Shown here piece after piece: positions 9,370 to 34,502 of a DNA stretch of 64,000 bases. The DNA is taken from assembly GCA_013076295.1 (NCBI GenBank), contig RQOL01000531.1, forward strand, positions 2,356,001 to 2,420,000. The letters are read 5' to 3'. The notes under the pieces were generated by a model. The model searched no databases, had not been told where the DNA came from, and saw only the letters and a list, made by a program, of their open reading frames with translations. Made by a program: the position numbers and the translations under genes. Position 1 is the first letter of the stretch; every line of letters begins with the position of its first letter. The stretch is from Sanderia malayensis (Eukaryota > Cnidaria > Scyphozoa > Semaeostomeae > Pelagiidae).

Positions 9370-12331
9370 ATGTCGAAGAATATATTTCACGGCGCTTTGG
9401 TTCTTATCTTCATTATGATCTATCAAAAAGGTAAAGTTCACCACGCAATGTTATTGTAACATCTTTCCAATTGTATCAATTATAATTTCAAAGAGCTTTA
9501 AACTTTCTTAGCGCGCTTTCGAGCAGACATTTTTGTCGGAGCGAATAAAAATTCATTTGTCGATATTTTTATTTTTTTCCACGATATTTGTAGTATGTGT
9601 GCTCTGCTGTGTGTGTATATGCATAACGTTTGATGCTTTTTTGTTGTAGCTCTTTCGCTGGCCGGCGAACTGGGAACTTCATCTCACTGCTTGGATCAAA
9701 GCAGCTTCTGCACGCAAGGCAAGTCACAAGGATATTGCACACTGACAGTTCCACATGTCAAGCAATTCATGCAGAAATACTGCAAGAAATCGTGCGGATT
9801 TTGTAAAGGTGAGAGATGCTTTCAAAATCTTCATACCAGGTTGGCTAATTTATACAACGCAAGTAAATTTTGCGAGAATGACTATACACATTGCTAGGCA
9901 CTCTGCTATTGTGAACACCGGGCTCTTACACAATGTTTTCTGTAAGAATACCTTAACTTATGCTGAGCCTCAATCACTTCCTTTATTATTCATAAATTTT
10001 CACTGTTTTTCGCGATTTCGAAACTCGATATTTATATAGACGATATTCTTATACAAAAGTATTCTTGTATGAAAGTATATAGTAGCTCGAACAAATCCCG
10101 TATTAAAAAAGCCTTGGATATTCGATACGACTTGATCCTTTCATCGTGGATTTGAACCTCTGAACACTTATGTCTCAGAGATTACGAATCTCTGAGTTTT
10201 CTAATTATAGGCCACCAATAATTAACAATGAGCACTCCTCTCTTTATTTTGCCCGCTTTAAATGCCCCAAAATAAAATGGCGCCGTGCTTCAACAAAATA
10301 CTTAAAGCATCTATGGCGTATCATTATGTCCTTAAAATTGCATCAACGCAATCAGAATTAAACACAAGACAGCATTTTGCAATCTTCTATCGTGTACATT
10401 TACGTTCGTTTTATTTGATTAGCCTTTGTAGTATGCCTTTTTCTTTCGCTTAATTCACTTAAAACTGAAGCTTTTAACTATAGTTTTGTTTTATAGTATA
10501 GTTTTATGATTCCTTACAGACGTTCAATCCACAAGTGATATTTGTGCTGACAAAAGCTTGTATTGCGCACACGGAAAAAAGCAAGGAGAATGTGAAAGCA
10601 AGACGGCCTACGTCAAGCAATTCATGCAACAAAACTGCAGAAAAACATGCGCTTTGTGTACAAGTACGTAAAATAACGTCAATGCAAGCTACATATAACA
10701 TAGCTTCTCTTCACGGCAGTGAAAACAATGTTCTATTTTTCTTTATACATAAAGAACTCGAATTTCGCGGCTAATTCTGAGTGTATGAAGCGTTGAAGAG
10801 CGCTGTAACAATATACTGGAAACAAATAGTGAATTTTTTTCCTTCACTTTCTTCAGCCAAAAAAGCAGTTTGCAAAGACCTGTACTCATCAAAAAACTGT
10901 GAGCAGTACAAAATACTTGGCTATTGCGATAACCTTCAATACAGAGAGTATTTCACAAAGTATTGCCAGAAAACTTGCAAGCTGTGCGATGTTACAAGTA
11001 GGTTCTTAAATTTCATGTGATTTGTTGTTAAAAAGTTAAGAAATATTGTTGTTGTTGTTGACATGAATTTAAACAAGCATTGGGGCGCTTTATCGACGCT
11101 TTGATCAAATAGTCTTATATTATATAGCTTGCTTACTATTTTGGGAAGAAAATCCTTGCATTGCGACAGCTGTATTATAATATAATATATCATCCCCTGT
11201 TTTCCACAGAAACATACAGTTGCGGAATCGCAAAAGCGAAAAATAACAATATGGTGAACACAATAGTTGGCGGGAAAAATGCAGCAAAAGGCAACTGGCC
11301 TTGGCAAGTGGCGATTTACTACAAGGGCAAATTCAAGTGTGGTGGTACACTGGTTAATACCAATTACGTCATCTCTGCAGCGCATTGTTTCTCGAAACTG
11401 GTGCCAGAAGACTACAAAATCGTATTAGGAGAACATCATAGGTTTGTTCACGAAGGCACAGAGCAAACAGTCACGCCAAAAAGAATTATTCTACATCCGC
11501 AATATCAACCTAGCTCTCCGTCTGACATTGCAGTGGTCGAGTTGGACAAGAAGGCAATCCTTACCAAGTACATTACTCCAGCATGCTTGCCGCAAGTTGG
11601 AGAAGAATTGTCGGCAGGAAAGACTTGCTACATGAGTGGTAAGTATTGCATATTAAGGAGCTTCACTACGGGAAATCAATGAAAGGGCCCCCAAAATAGC
11701 TCATAACTAGGGAAAACCTTCTCTTTACCATGAGAACCAGGCTGGGGCCTACGGGGTCAATCCCCCGTAATGACAATGTTAAAAAATGCTCTGGTGGTAA
11801 ACACTTGCTTCTTGTCTGATATGGAGCAGGGAAAGGGGTCATTAAGCAGTACTACAACAAGAGAACAAGGATATATTTGCTACAGTACTTCATCCTAGGA
11901 CCCACAATAGACTTTGGGGTTTGCGACTACATAGACTTTGTCATGTTCCACAATTACATGACATAGATAATAATGAGATTTTTTTCTTTCAAGGCTGGGG
12001 AAGGTTGGGAATTACTCGCGACGCTGCATCCATCCTTCAAGAGACAGACTTGAAAGTGATTAGCATGCAAAGCTGCTTACAACGCAATAAGCATTTCATT
12101 AGAAAGGTCACGTCCACTATGATATGTGCTGGTGATGCGAAGAACGTATTTGCATCTGGTTGCCATGGAGATAGCGGAGGACCACTCGTGTGTGAGAACG
12201 AGGCTGGTCGCATGGTCCTTCAAGGGGTCGTTAGCTGGGGCTCACCCGTTTGCGATTCCTTTGACCACTATACCGTCTTCACGAAGGTTAGTGCATTCAA
12301 AGGCTGGCTCAATTCTATCATGTCCAACTAA
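9370..12331 (+). CDS. Secreted ShKT(x3)-trypsin-fold serine protease
   Basis: Six exons (9370-9430, 9650-9808, 10520-10663, 10857-10997, 11210-11638, 11994-12331) give 423 residues, all joined in phase 1. Residues 1-25 form a signal peptide. Three six-cysteine ShKT modules follow, one per exon, at about 34-72, 82-120 and 127-165. A complete S1 (chymotrypsin-fold) protease domain starts at IVGG (187). The catalytic triad is visible as AAHC His226, SDIAVVEL Asp272 and GDSGGP Ser372. The specificity position equivalent to chymotrypsinogen 189 is Ser366, which predicts a chymotrypsin-like rather than trypsin-like preference. The residue before IVGG is Thr, not Arg or Lys, so zymogen activation would be unusual. 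ShKT modules resemble anemone channel-toxin folds, but in proteases of cnidarians and worms they are ordinary extracellular domains. The exact substrate is unknown; digestive or matrix roles are guesses. Confidence 0.9.
10140..10220 (-). pseudogene. tRNA-Ser-like pseudogene or SINE head in protease intron 2
   Basis: On the minus strand, GGTTCAAATCC (rc of 10148-10158) matches a B box, and TGGCCTATAATTAGA (near 10200-10215) resembles an A box. They are about 56 bases apart, as in a class II tRNA with a long variable arm. Between them is a perfect AGAGA/TCTCT anticodon-like stem around a seven-base TTCGTAA loop. The acceptor and T stems pair poorly, so it is not a functional tRNA gene. Confidence 0.45.
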
Positions 12332-13560
12332 TACAGACAATTGAAGATACATATATTGAAGGGCTCATAGTAGAATTTGCTGTTGGAAAAACAATACAGG
12401 AAGATATAGATGCAAAGTTCAACCTGACCGAAATTAAAATCTTGTTGACTTCATTTTAAACGTTTAGTCATCCTCATACTCAATATTGTTTGTTGAAATA
12501 CGAATCGTAATATATTCTCCCATGATGGAGCACAAAAGTTTACTTTAACTCTGTGAGTATTTTAAGAATTTATCCTAGTGAAATAGTTTCCCCGGCATTT
12601 CCCCTAATGTTGCAAGAAAATTTTAATAATAATAGGTATAATAATTTACCTGGTCTAATGTTGAATCAGTAAAGTTTCTAGGATAACCTGCAAGAAAATA
12701 ACAATTTTCTAATTTATTTATCTATTAATTTATTTATCTATTTATTTATTTATTTATTTATTGAGCTGCTTGTGTATAATATATAAAAATCTAAGCAAAG
12801 CAAGCAAATTATCAAGCAGTAGAAGGCTACCTAACTTATTTATTGTAAAATAGAAGCCTGTGTTTAGTGTTGTAAATATTAATCAGCTTTATAAGTTACT
12901 TACTCAGCACGATATTTATTTGTCTGTAAAGATAGTTGTCTGTTTTTCCGAATAGCCAGCACACCGAAACTGGAAGAATTTTTTCATTTATCAAGCAGCT
13001 TGTCTTGCAGCACAAGCAGGCCTACCACATTTGTGAGCCATGTTATGAAAACACTATATTATAGCAATGAAAATATACTCGAGGGACGCTAAAAAGGGTC
13101 CTTTGTGATTATACATTCACAACCGTTGTATCCATTGGCATGTAAGAAGAGTCAAGAGAATTTGAATTATTGCCCGACAAGAGTAGTAGCTAATTGAAAA
13201 TGGAAATAGCATGTAAGTACAAAGCAGAATTTTTTTATTCTTAAGATGAATACAATTACACAATGAAACAATTTTTGCGGGCTATGTCACGTGGCTATTG
13301 TTATCTTCCCTATCACTTTTCAAGGAAAGAAATTGAAATCGTTGAAATTGACAATTGAAATCAAAAAGTCCCTGAATTGATTAGTTTGGAAAACTTTTAA
13401 AAGTTTTGAAAATATTTGACCTACTAGCTACAAGTTGGTGACTTTCATGAAACTTTAATTATCATTGACTAGCATAACGTTTCTCACTAGGTAAGAGGTA
13501 CAAGCAGTATAGCTATGCGGCAATATTCATACATGTCAAGCGCAAAATTCAATTCGATAA
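12332..13560. other. 3' flank of protease gene, non-coding
   Basis: AT-rich sequence with a TTTA-type microsatellite at about 12715-12764. No open frames of interest and no recognisable exon. Confidence 0.5.
12715..12764 (+). repeat. (TTTA)n microsatellite
   Basis: An imperfect run of TTTA and TCTA tetranucleotides, about 50 bases. Confidence 0.85.
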
Positions 13561-13744
13561 CAATGATGAGAACATCTAATTTGTGTTTTGATCAATTTGT
13601 AATTTAAATGTCCTAAAGGTGGGTGTGTCTGCGCAGTGCCATATATAGACTACTGCACAGGAGTATGCACGACTTCTTACTACATCAAGTAATATTTCAA
13701 CAATAATAGACTTCAGCAAAATTACTCTTAAGCTAGCTGTTAAC

Positions 13745-13975
13745 ACATAAAATGAGTGCTGTTGTGATGTAAAACCAATAATCAGATCTTACCAGTGGTT
13801 TTCGCTTAGAAATATGAAAGAGAACTTTGACCTTATGATATTCCCTTCTGGTAGGAAGCGTTGCTGTAGACTAATGGTAACTTGCCTGCATACTAACCTC
13901 AAGACCACTGGTTCAAAACCTGACGAGGACATCTAGTTTGTGTTTTGATTAATTTGTAACTTAAATGTCCTAACG
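13745..13975 (+). mobile_element. tRNA-derived SINE-like head, copy 1
   Basis: This segment is closely matched at 42855-43045. It includes an A-box-like TAGACTAATGG (13867-13877) and a B-box-like GGTTCAAAACC (13910-13920), with starts 43 bases apart, the spacing of an ordinary tRNA. The flank ATGTAAAACCAATAATCA and the block AGAACTTTGA are also shared. It runs straight into the telomere-like minisatellite array in both places, so head and array appear to move or amplify as one composite unit. Confidence 0.6.
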
Positions 13976-14960
13976 GTGGCCGTAAATGCGCAGTACCCTA
14001 GATTGGCTACCACGTAGGAGCTTGCATGACGTAATAGTACTGACAGGGTCTGGTGTATCAGTAAGGCTTTGGATTAAAGTTAAAGTTAGGGTTAAGGTTA
14101 GGGCTAGTGTGACATAAAGGTGGGCGTGCATGCGCAGTAACATAAGCAGGCTACTGCGCAGGAGCATGTACGACTTAATACTACTGAGAGTGTCTGGTGT
14201 GTCAGTATGGGTTAGGGTTAAGGTTAGGGTTAGAGCGAGTGTGACGTAAAGGTGGGCAGGCATGCGCAGTGCCATACATAGGCTACTGCGCAGGAGTGTG
14301 CATGACGTAATACTACTGACACTATATGGTATATCGTTAGGATTAGGGTTAGGCTTAGGGTTAGGTTTAGGGTTAAGGCTAGTGTGACGTAAAGGTGGGC
14401 AGGCATGCGCAGTGCCATATATAGGCTACTGCGCAGGAGTGTGCATGACGTAATACTACTGACACTGTATGGTATATCGTTAGGATTAGGGTTAAGGTTA
14501 GGGTTAAAGCGAGTGTGACGTAAAGGTGGGCAGGCATGCGCAGTGCCATACCTAGGCTACTTCGCAGGAGTGTGCATGACGTAATACTACTGACACTATA
14601 TGGTATATCGTTAGGATTAGGGTTAGGGTTAGGGTTAGGTTTAGGGTTAAGGCTAGTGTGACGTAAAGGTGGGCAGGCATGCGCAGTGCCATATATAGGC
14701 TACTGTGCAGGAGTGTGCATGACGTAATACTACTGACACTGTATGGTATATCGTTAGGATTAGGGTTAGGGTTAGGGTTAGGGTTAGGTTTAGGGTTAGG
14801 GCTAGTGTGACGTAAAGGTGGGCGTGCATGCGCAGTGCCATATATAGGTTACTGCGCAGGAGTGTGCATGATGTAATACTACTGACAGTGTCTGGTGTAT
14901 CAGGTCAGGTCAGGGTTTGGGTTAGGATTAGTGTTAGGGTTAGAGTTGGGATTAGGTTGG
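13976..14960 (+). repeat. Telomere-like minisatellite array 1
   Basis: About six units start near 14111, 14243, 14386, 14517, 14660 and 14809. Each holds GACGTAAAGGTGGGC, ATGCGCAGTGCCATA, TACTGCGCAGGAG and CATGACGTAATACTACTGAC, then a variable run of GGGTTA-type repeats. Periods alternate 132, 143, 131, 143, 149. Units ending AAAGCGAG or AGAGCGAG alternate with units ending AAGGCTAG, so the array looks like a dimeric higher-order repeat. The TTAGGG-type runs vary in length between units. Confidence 0.85.
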
Positions 14961-16213
14961 GGACCCATGAAAACAAAACAAGAACAAAGCAAAAAGAGGA
15001 ATACATAAATGTAGAAAACTTCTCGAAATCATTTCTAAACTCTTAGGCCATTTGGTGTTTAACCATAGGTTTAACTATAGATTTTTAGTGATCACAAAAG
15101 TTAGATGAACTTGAAAATTTTCCCATTAAATCCTGACTCATGTGCCAAGTTTGTTGGTAGTGCTGGTGGTAGATGGGCTATTCAAAAACTTCTGGTGGTA
15201 TGAAAATTTGTTGTATGAAGACGTCATAGTAATGTGACGTCTTGGACTTATTGAAAGATTCAACAGGTCTCGAACAACATTTGCAAGCCCCTTGCTTACC
15301 GTGCGCATAAAAAGCAAAACAATAGTTTGGCAGTTTGTTTGATGTTGCGACCCCATGAAAGAAATCTGTGATATTATGAAGCTTATCAAATCGAAGTATT
15401 GGAGAAAAAAGACCCCGCGCAGAACTTGACAAAAATAAAGATAACGAGAAATTAATATCCTGCCATGCAAAGTTGAAAGGGATTTACGAGTTTGTGTTAA
15501 GACAGTGCAGGGAATGTCCTCAGTGACAAACGTGCGAGCCGATATCATACAGGCATCCGCCAATCAAATTGGGATCAGACTACAACAGAATGCGTTCAGT
15601 GTTAGTCAGCCAGTTGTTTTTAAAACAATACATCTGGGATCATCACGGTGCCAATTTTTGATTGTTTTTTGACGGGATTTCTGCATCGAAATGTATCAGA
15701 AAAAAACAAATTGCCTTCGTCGTGTTGATACTGCATGAGATAAAATTGTGACGTGCTGAATTTGATCGTAATTGAATCAACAATTAACATTTGTTTGTCA
15801 TTCTTTCCACGAAAATCTGCCTGGAGAGAGACTATAGTTAATTCTTATCGTCAGGTTATTGTCTATTTGAGAAAGTGGAAAAGCGGCCTTCACGCATATC
15901 AATGCAATATATGAATATTTTCGAAAGGTCCTGTCTTTATTATTCAATTTGTTATCGAACTGCGAGGTGGCAGTAAAAAACGTATTTACTGAATTTTATT
16001 CAAGAAACACACGAGTCGAGTATATTACAGCTGGAAAGTATCAGACTTAATTTTTAAAGAGACAGACGACAATTTGACACCACAATTTGATTTGATGTGA
16101 ATTCCTTAGTCGCTGCTGTGCACAAGTACCCGAAATTTCGATGCTTGTTTGGCCTTGTAGGGAGGACACGAGCATAAATATGGTTGTTAGTTTGCTATTG
16201 GATAAATAACATA
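14961..16213. other. Non-coding stretch upstream of FGFR exon 1
   Basis: A minus-strand open frame of about 137 codons (15548 down to 15138) has no recognisable family. It starts and ends without splice-site support, so I do not call it a gene. The last few hundred bases probably contain the FGFR promoter; no TATA box stands out. Confidence 0.4.
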
Positions 16214-29358
<13,145 letters not shown>

Positions 29359-31050
29359 GCGTGACAACATGGATCCATGTATGAGTTTATGTGATGCGAA
29401 CATATCCAATGTCAATCCATGTGATGTGAACACATGTCTACTGTGATGGGAAGTGATGGAAACATAAGTGTACCGTCAACGCAGATGTAGTTACATAGAA
29501 CCATTGTCAAGTTACATGGTGTCAAGAGCTGAGGTACTGGCGGTGGTTCGAACCAGTCATCATACGCTAAGTTGTTGCAGTGAGAAATGAAAGTAAGTCT
29601 TGTATTTTTAATAGAATGCCCTTAAGATATCTATTGTACAGTCATATAGCATCGTCATCTCATTGGTATAGTAACACAAGATTAATAATGCCGTTAATTA
29701 ATGGTCTTATATATTTACAAACGATACCATTCACTCTGTTATTCACCTGATAAATCATCTTATGGAAGCATACCACCCTTGTTGTGCTTGGCTGGGTCGG
29801 TGTGCCTGGCTTAAAATAATGCTGCATCAAAGAATGCAAATTTATACGGGGTTCAACGGCTCATCACGTGATCGGCTTAGGTTTTGGGGGCTTCAAAGTG
29901 AGACATGAAATTGTATAGTTTAAAAACGTTCATATTGACATCTAAAATCTAATCATACACAGAATAGGCAAATATTTGTATTATGTAAAAGCTTTTTGAT
30001 GAAAAAATCTGAAGGCAAGTGCTTCAATTTGAGCTTTTATGTATGTGATGAAATTGTTGTCACAGCTTTATTTTTAAAATGCAAACGACACATGTTCTAA
30101 CTTCAATTTTTCTCCAATAATTTGCTTTTCATTTAATCAGCTTTATTTGATTTGTTTTATTGAGCAGCTGAAATGTGTTTGATGAATAGTTTGTTATACT
30201 TATGCCTATTTTGTCCTAATAGTTTGTATTTTGCTCGTTTTAATGTTTCATGTTGTTAAATCTGTTGCTTAACTTGATGATTAATACTGTCGTGGCTATT
30301 AGTTTAAGGTTATTCTTTAATGTGAAGTCAGTAGTTTGGTTTTCAGTTTTTGTGGCATTTGAACTTTTGAGAGATTTTCAACGTTTCCTGTGATTAATGT
30401 AAATATAAAGAATTTATTTTGTAGTTACGGGTGAAGTTTGATTTTCATAGGCAGGTTAAAACGGTAAAACTAAAGACAGCTGATAGAAATGAGACAATTT
30501 GAAATTACAATGACAGAAATTATAGTTTCTTATTGTGTGATAGGTTATTTGACATGTTTCTTGTAATTATAGATAGAATAGAATGAAGTGAGGAAGAAAC
30601 GATGCAATCTTATTTAGACTGGCTTTTTACAAAAATTACAATTCACCTGTAAAATTGAAATGCATTTTCACTAGGTACGCAGTTTGTCCATCGTGGGTCC
30701 ATTGATCAATATTAGATCAATCTTTTGAGATAACTGTGAATTATTTTTAGAAAAATCGTATATTACCTTTCTTTTCGCATGTTAATGGAATTTTTTTCTG
30801 AATTTTATTACGGTTATCAATTTTTATCGTTTATTAATCGTTATTGTAATGTATAAAGCATATATCGAGAGTTTATCACTACCACTTACTGTAAATTGAA
30901 ATTGATTTTAACTTTGATTTTACTTTTGCTAATAAATAAAATCATGTAAATTACCAGGTAATATCATAAATGATAATCAATGCTCTATTTTGATCTCTTC
31001 AAGAAATTATTCTCCGACCTTTTTCACCCCTGGTCCCCTGGTATACTTTT
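29359..31050. other. FGFR 3' UTR and intergenic
   Basis: No coding exon was recognised. The overlapping polyadenylation signals at 30931-30940 could mark the end of a long FGFR 3' UTR. Confidence 0.45.
30931..30940 (+). promoter_or_regulatory. Candidate polyadenylation signal AATAAATAAA (FGFR)
   Basis: Two overlapping AATAAA hexamers, about 1.6 kb past the FGFR stop codon and before the next gene. Use of this site is inferred. Confidence 0.4.
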
Positions 31051-31100
31051 GCACCAGTGTACAAAATTAACTTGCAAGTTGCATGCAACGTTTATATTCA

Positions 31101-31108
31101 TGACGTCA
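31101..31108 (+). promoter_or_regulatory. CRE palindrome TGACGTCA upstream of B4GALT7
   Basis: A perfect CREB/ATF palindrome about 360 bases upstream of the B4GALT7 start codon, where its promoter or 5' UTR should lie. Confidence 0.4.
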
Positions 31109-31466
31109 TACACCTTGCAAGGCAGGTAGAAACCTGTGGTGGAATTTCTCGAAAACATTTAATCCTGCAGGTAGTTTTAAAATATTCGAGAGAAGACTAT
31201 GAAATGGAATTCGATGGACTGGAAGAAGGCAATTTGACTACATCAAAGATACTTTCTTCTTCGAAAGATTTATATCCTGCGAGCTTCAGTTGTCAGCTCC
31301 GGACGAAGCGACAGTTTCCAAATTGGCCTAGTCAACGTGGTCTTTGGGTAGAGGATAAAGATATTCGGTTAAAAATAGAACTAAACGGTTTAAACAAACC
31401 ATATTTTGGCAATAGACTATTTAATAGTAAAGGTAAATCGCTAGTTGAAGCAAGGGGGTTTTCAAA

Positions 31467-34400
31467 ATGTCTCGAAGGCTTACAGCTCAAATTTTCTATA
31501 TTTATGTGTCAGTCATGTTACTTTTGACACTGATTTTAAGTTTGAAGTTTCTGTCTGATATATCAGACTGTGATGTAGTAAATAGGAAAGACAAAAGGCC
31601 AGTTTACCCTCATGATTCGGCGAGAAAAGGGCATGATCCCTGGAATGTAAACGACCATCCTGTAACGTATAATCACGAAAAGATATATTTAGAAGAAAAA
31701 AGGAGGAGTGATTTGTCAACGCATGGGATTGCTCTGACTTCAATTATAGAGAAGAAAGCTGATGGTAAGTTGAAAAATTTCTTATGTTCTTGTTGAAGTT
31801 TACTTTGTTAGTTCTCAAGTTGTGTCTGCTTTTTTTACCCACTATGCTATTATTTTAAATCAATTATTAGAAAGTTCCTTATTAAGTACATTGTTGCTTT
31901 CTCATTACAAGGATACCAGACCTGGCAGTCAGGGGGGCTGAGCAATTAGCCCCCTGTGGACAATTCGCCCCCTTGCACAATGGACAATAGCAGTAATTGG
32001 ACATTAAATGTCTATCACGTTATGGGTCCACTGCAGATTCACTAGTGTTTTTCATTTGAGACATTTGATAACGATTTTTTTGTCCCTCATAATTTTTTAT
32101 CCAATGTCTGTTTACATTTCTTATCTTCATATTTATCTTGTTGCAGGAGACAACAACAAAGACAACTCAATTGATAATATTCCTGATAATATAATGTACA
32201 GTCCACACAGATTAGCTGTTATCGTTCCATATCGAGACCGGTTTGAAGAGCTAAGGAAGTTTGTGCCACATATGGACAAATATTTATCAGACAAAGGAAT
32301 CAATTTCAAAATATATATCATGAATCAGGCTGATAATCACAGGTAAATGAATAAGTATTTATATCCTAATTATCAATTTATAATCAGTGTTAATAGCTTG
32401 TAGTTTCCCTAAGAACCCCTAAGAATCCTCAAGGAACTATTATTATTATTGAGTTACTATTATTATTAAGTTACTATTATTGATCAGATATATTGTTTGT
32501 GGTCCTAAGTACAAATATGAAGTTGTCTAAATGCAAACAACTTTTTAACATAACGGAATTCAATATGTTACAATATCCATTGGGAAATTTTTGGTCCTTT
32601 AATACTTTTATGTTACAATATATCATTGCTTTAATGAATTCCTGTTTTGATAGAGTTTAGTTTTGGTATCTTCAAAATTGATTACATCAGGATCCTCCCA
32701 TAATGTTAATTAAACAAATTTGTAAAGGTGGTCTCGATTTGTTTTTATTCAATTTGTAAGTTTAAGGTTCAGAGTGTTATCATTTGGCTATGTAGAAAAT
32801 GTGAAAATTTTTTTCTTGCAGGTTTAATAGAGCTTCATTGATCAATGTTGGTTTTCTACTGGCAAGAAATGAATCCTATGACTACATTGCAATGCACGAT
32901 GTTGACCTGTTGCCATTGAATAAAGATTTGAACTATGATTATCCAGAAATTGGGCCGTTCCATGTCGCAGCCCCTCATCTGCACCCAAAATACCATTACA
33001 AGACGTTTGTTGGTGGAATATTGATACTATCAGCTGAACAATTTGAGGAGGTATCATATTTTCCACAGTTTCTCTAGAAGTGTGTGCAATAGTTTTTAAT
33101 TAACTATATTCCTGTTTGGAAAGTTTCAGTAAAGCTTCGTTCACATTATGTCCTCTTTGTGGCAGACAGTTGGTTTCATTTGAAACATGCCAACACTGGC
33201 CCAATAATTGCCCTTTGTATTTGGATGTGTCAGTATTCTTGCTACCATTGAATGTTACGTTGGTGGTATAGACAACATAGAATAGGAAGACTTTTACAAT
33301 TATTCCATTTGTTCAATTTATCATTGCTTTTACTAGGTAAATGGTTTGTCTAACAAATTCTGGGGCTGGGGCAGAGAAGATGATGAGCTGTATATGAGAA
33401 TTTCTGAGGCTGGGTACAAGGTTTGTGAAACAGTTGTCTTGGGCTACTATTTTTGTGAAAACATTTTAGCTACCTGAGTTGGAATAATGTCATTGAACAT
33501 CAGACTACAGGAGGATGTTCAATGACAACCATGTTGCTCTTAGCGTGATTTGACTGCGAAAATGCAGAAGTTACAACAGGGACAAAAGTTCTGGGACACA
33601 TACGATTTTTGCAATTTTTGCGCGTATTATTTATCCCCTCTTCCTCCAAACAATATTGTTTTTGAACATGATGGAATCGCTCTTCGCAGGTCCAGCGACA
33701 CGGAATGGACATAACAACAGGATATAATACATTTCAACACGAACATGATTCAGAGAAAAGGCCACGAGATTATAAAAGGCTGCCGGGCCAGAAAAAGGTG
33801 AGGCAGATACACTTATATAGAACATAACATTATGCTTATGCATGCAACAAGAAACAATGCAAAATGAATCTGTAATGATGTCCAGTAGTCAATGAACGCA
33901 AGGTGTCTCAAGTTGCTTATAACCCCGCATATAGGAACTTACACCCATTTTTTGTATAAGAAACTACGCAAAAGTTTCTTACCAGAGTTTCTTAGCTTTC
34001 AACCTATTTATGGTACGAAAGGTTTCTTAGCAAGTTTCTTAACACCTAAACCTAGTTTTCCTAAATTCATCGTCCTTCTCTATACCTTTTGTCACTTCCA
34101 AACATAAATTGGACGGAGAAGCGAAAGGAAATGCAAATTCCATCGTAAACAACTAAATTTTTTTTAAGCTACAGCAAATCTGAAAATAAAATATAAGTTT
34201 GCCCGAAAGTTTGGCACTCATTTACAACGACAACAAGGCGGTCTCTCACCCCAACATATTGACAAACAATTCCCTTCTTTTTCATATGAGTTGCTTTTCA
34301 ATAAAACCCTCTTTTTCATTTAATTTTACAGGTGCAATTCAGCAGGGATTATGAGACTGGCATGAATAATGTTCGGTACAGTATCTTGACTAAACAAGAG

Positions 34401-34502
34401 CTCACGATAGACAAGCATCCATGTTTAGTTGTCGATGTATCATTGCATTGCGATACAAAGGTGACGCCTTGGTGCAACTTTCCTCCAAGAAAGCGCTCTT
34501 GA
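31467..34502 (+). CDS. B4GALT7: Xylosylprotein beta-1,4-galactosyltransferase 7
   Basis: Six exons (31467-31764, 32147-32342, 32822-33050, 33337-33420, 33690-33797, 34332-34502) give 361 residues. The protein is type II: a short cytoplasmic tail MSRRLTAQ, a membrane anchor at about 9-29, then a stem of about 90 residues. The catalytic region opens with [14 protein letters not shown]. It contains the [11 protein letters not shown] block, the metal-binding HDVDLLPLN (Asp191-Val-Asp193), the VGGIL loop and WGWGREDDE, which holds acceptor-binding and catalytic acid residues. The C-terminus has [14 protein letters not shown] cysteines. B4GALT7 transfers galactose from UDP-Gal to xylose on proteoglycan core proteins in the early Golgi. 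This is the second sugar of the linker for heparan and chondroitin sulfate. The short family-specific order and the WGWG motif separate it from B4GALT1-6. Confidence 0.95.

Noticed and set aside
10936..11385. 149-codon minus-strand frame
   Set aside because: It is the antisense shadow of ShKT exon 4 and protease exon 5, whose plus-strand frame has clear motifs and splice sites.
13970..14841. Minus-strand frames rich in LTLTLTL
   Set aside because: They are translations of the TTAGGG-type repeats in the minisatellite array, not genes.
29545..29562. B-box-like GGTTCGAACC in the FGFR 3' region
   Set aside because: No A box or tRNA-like stems upstream; a chance palindrome.
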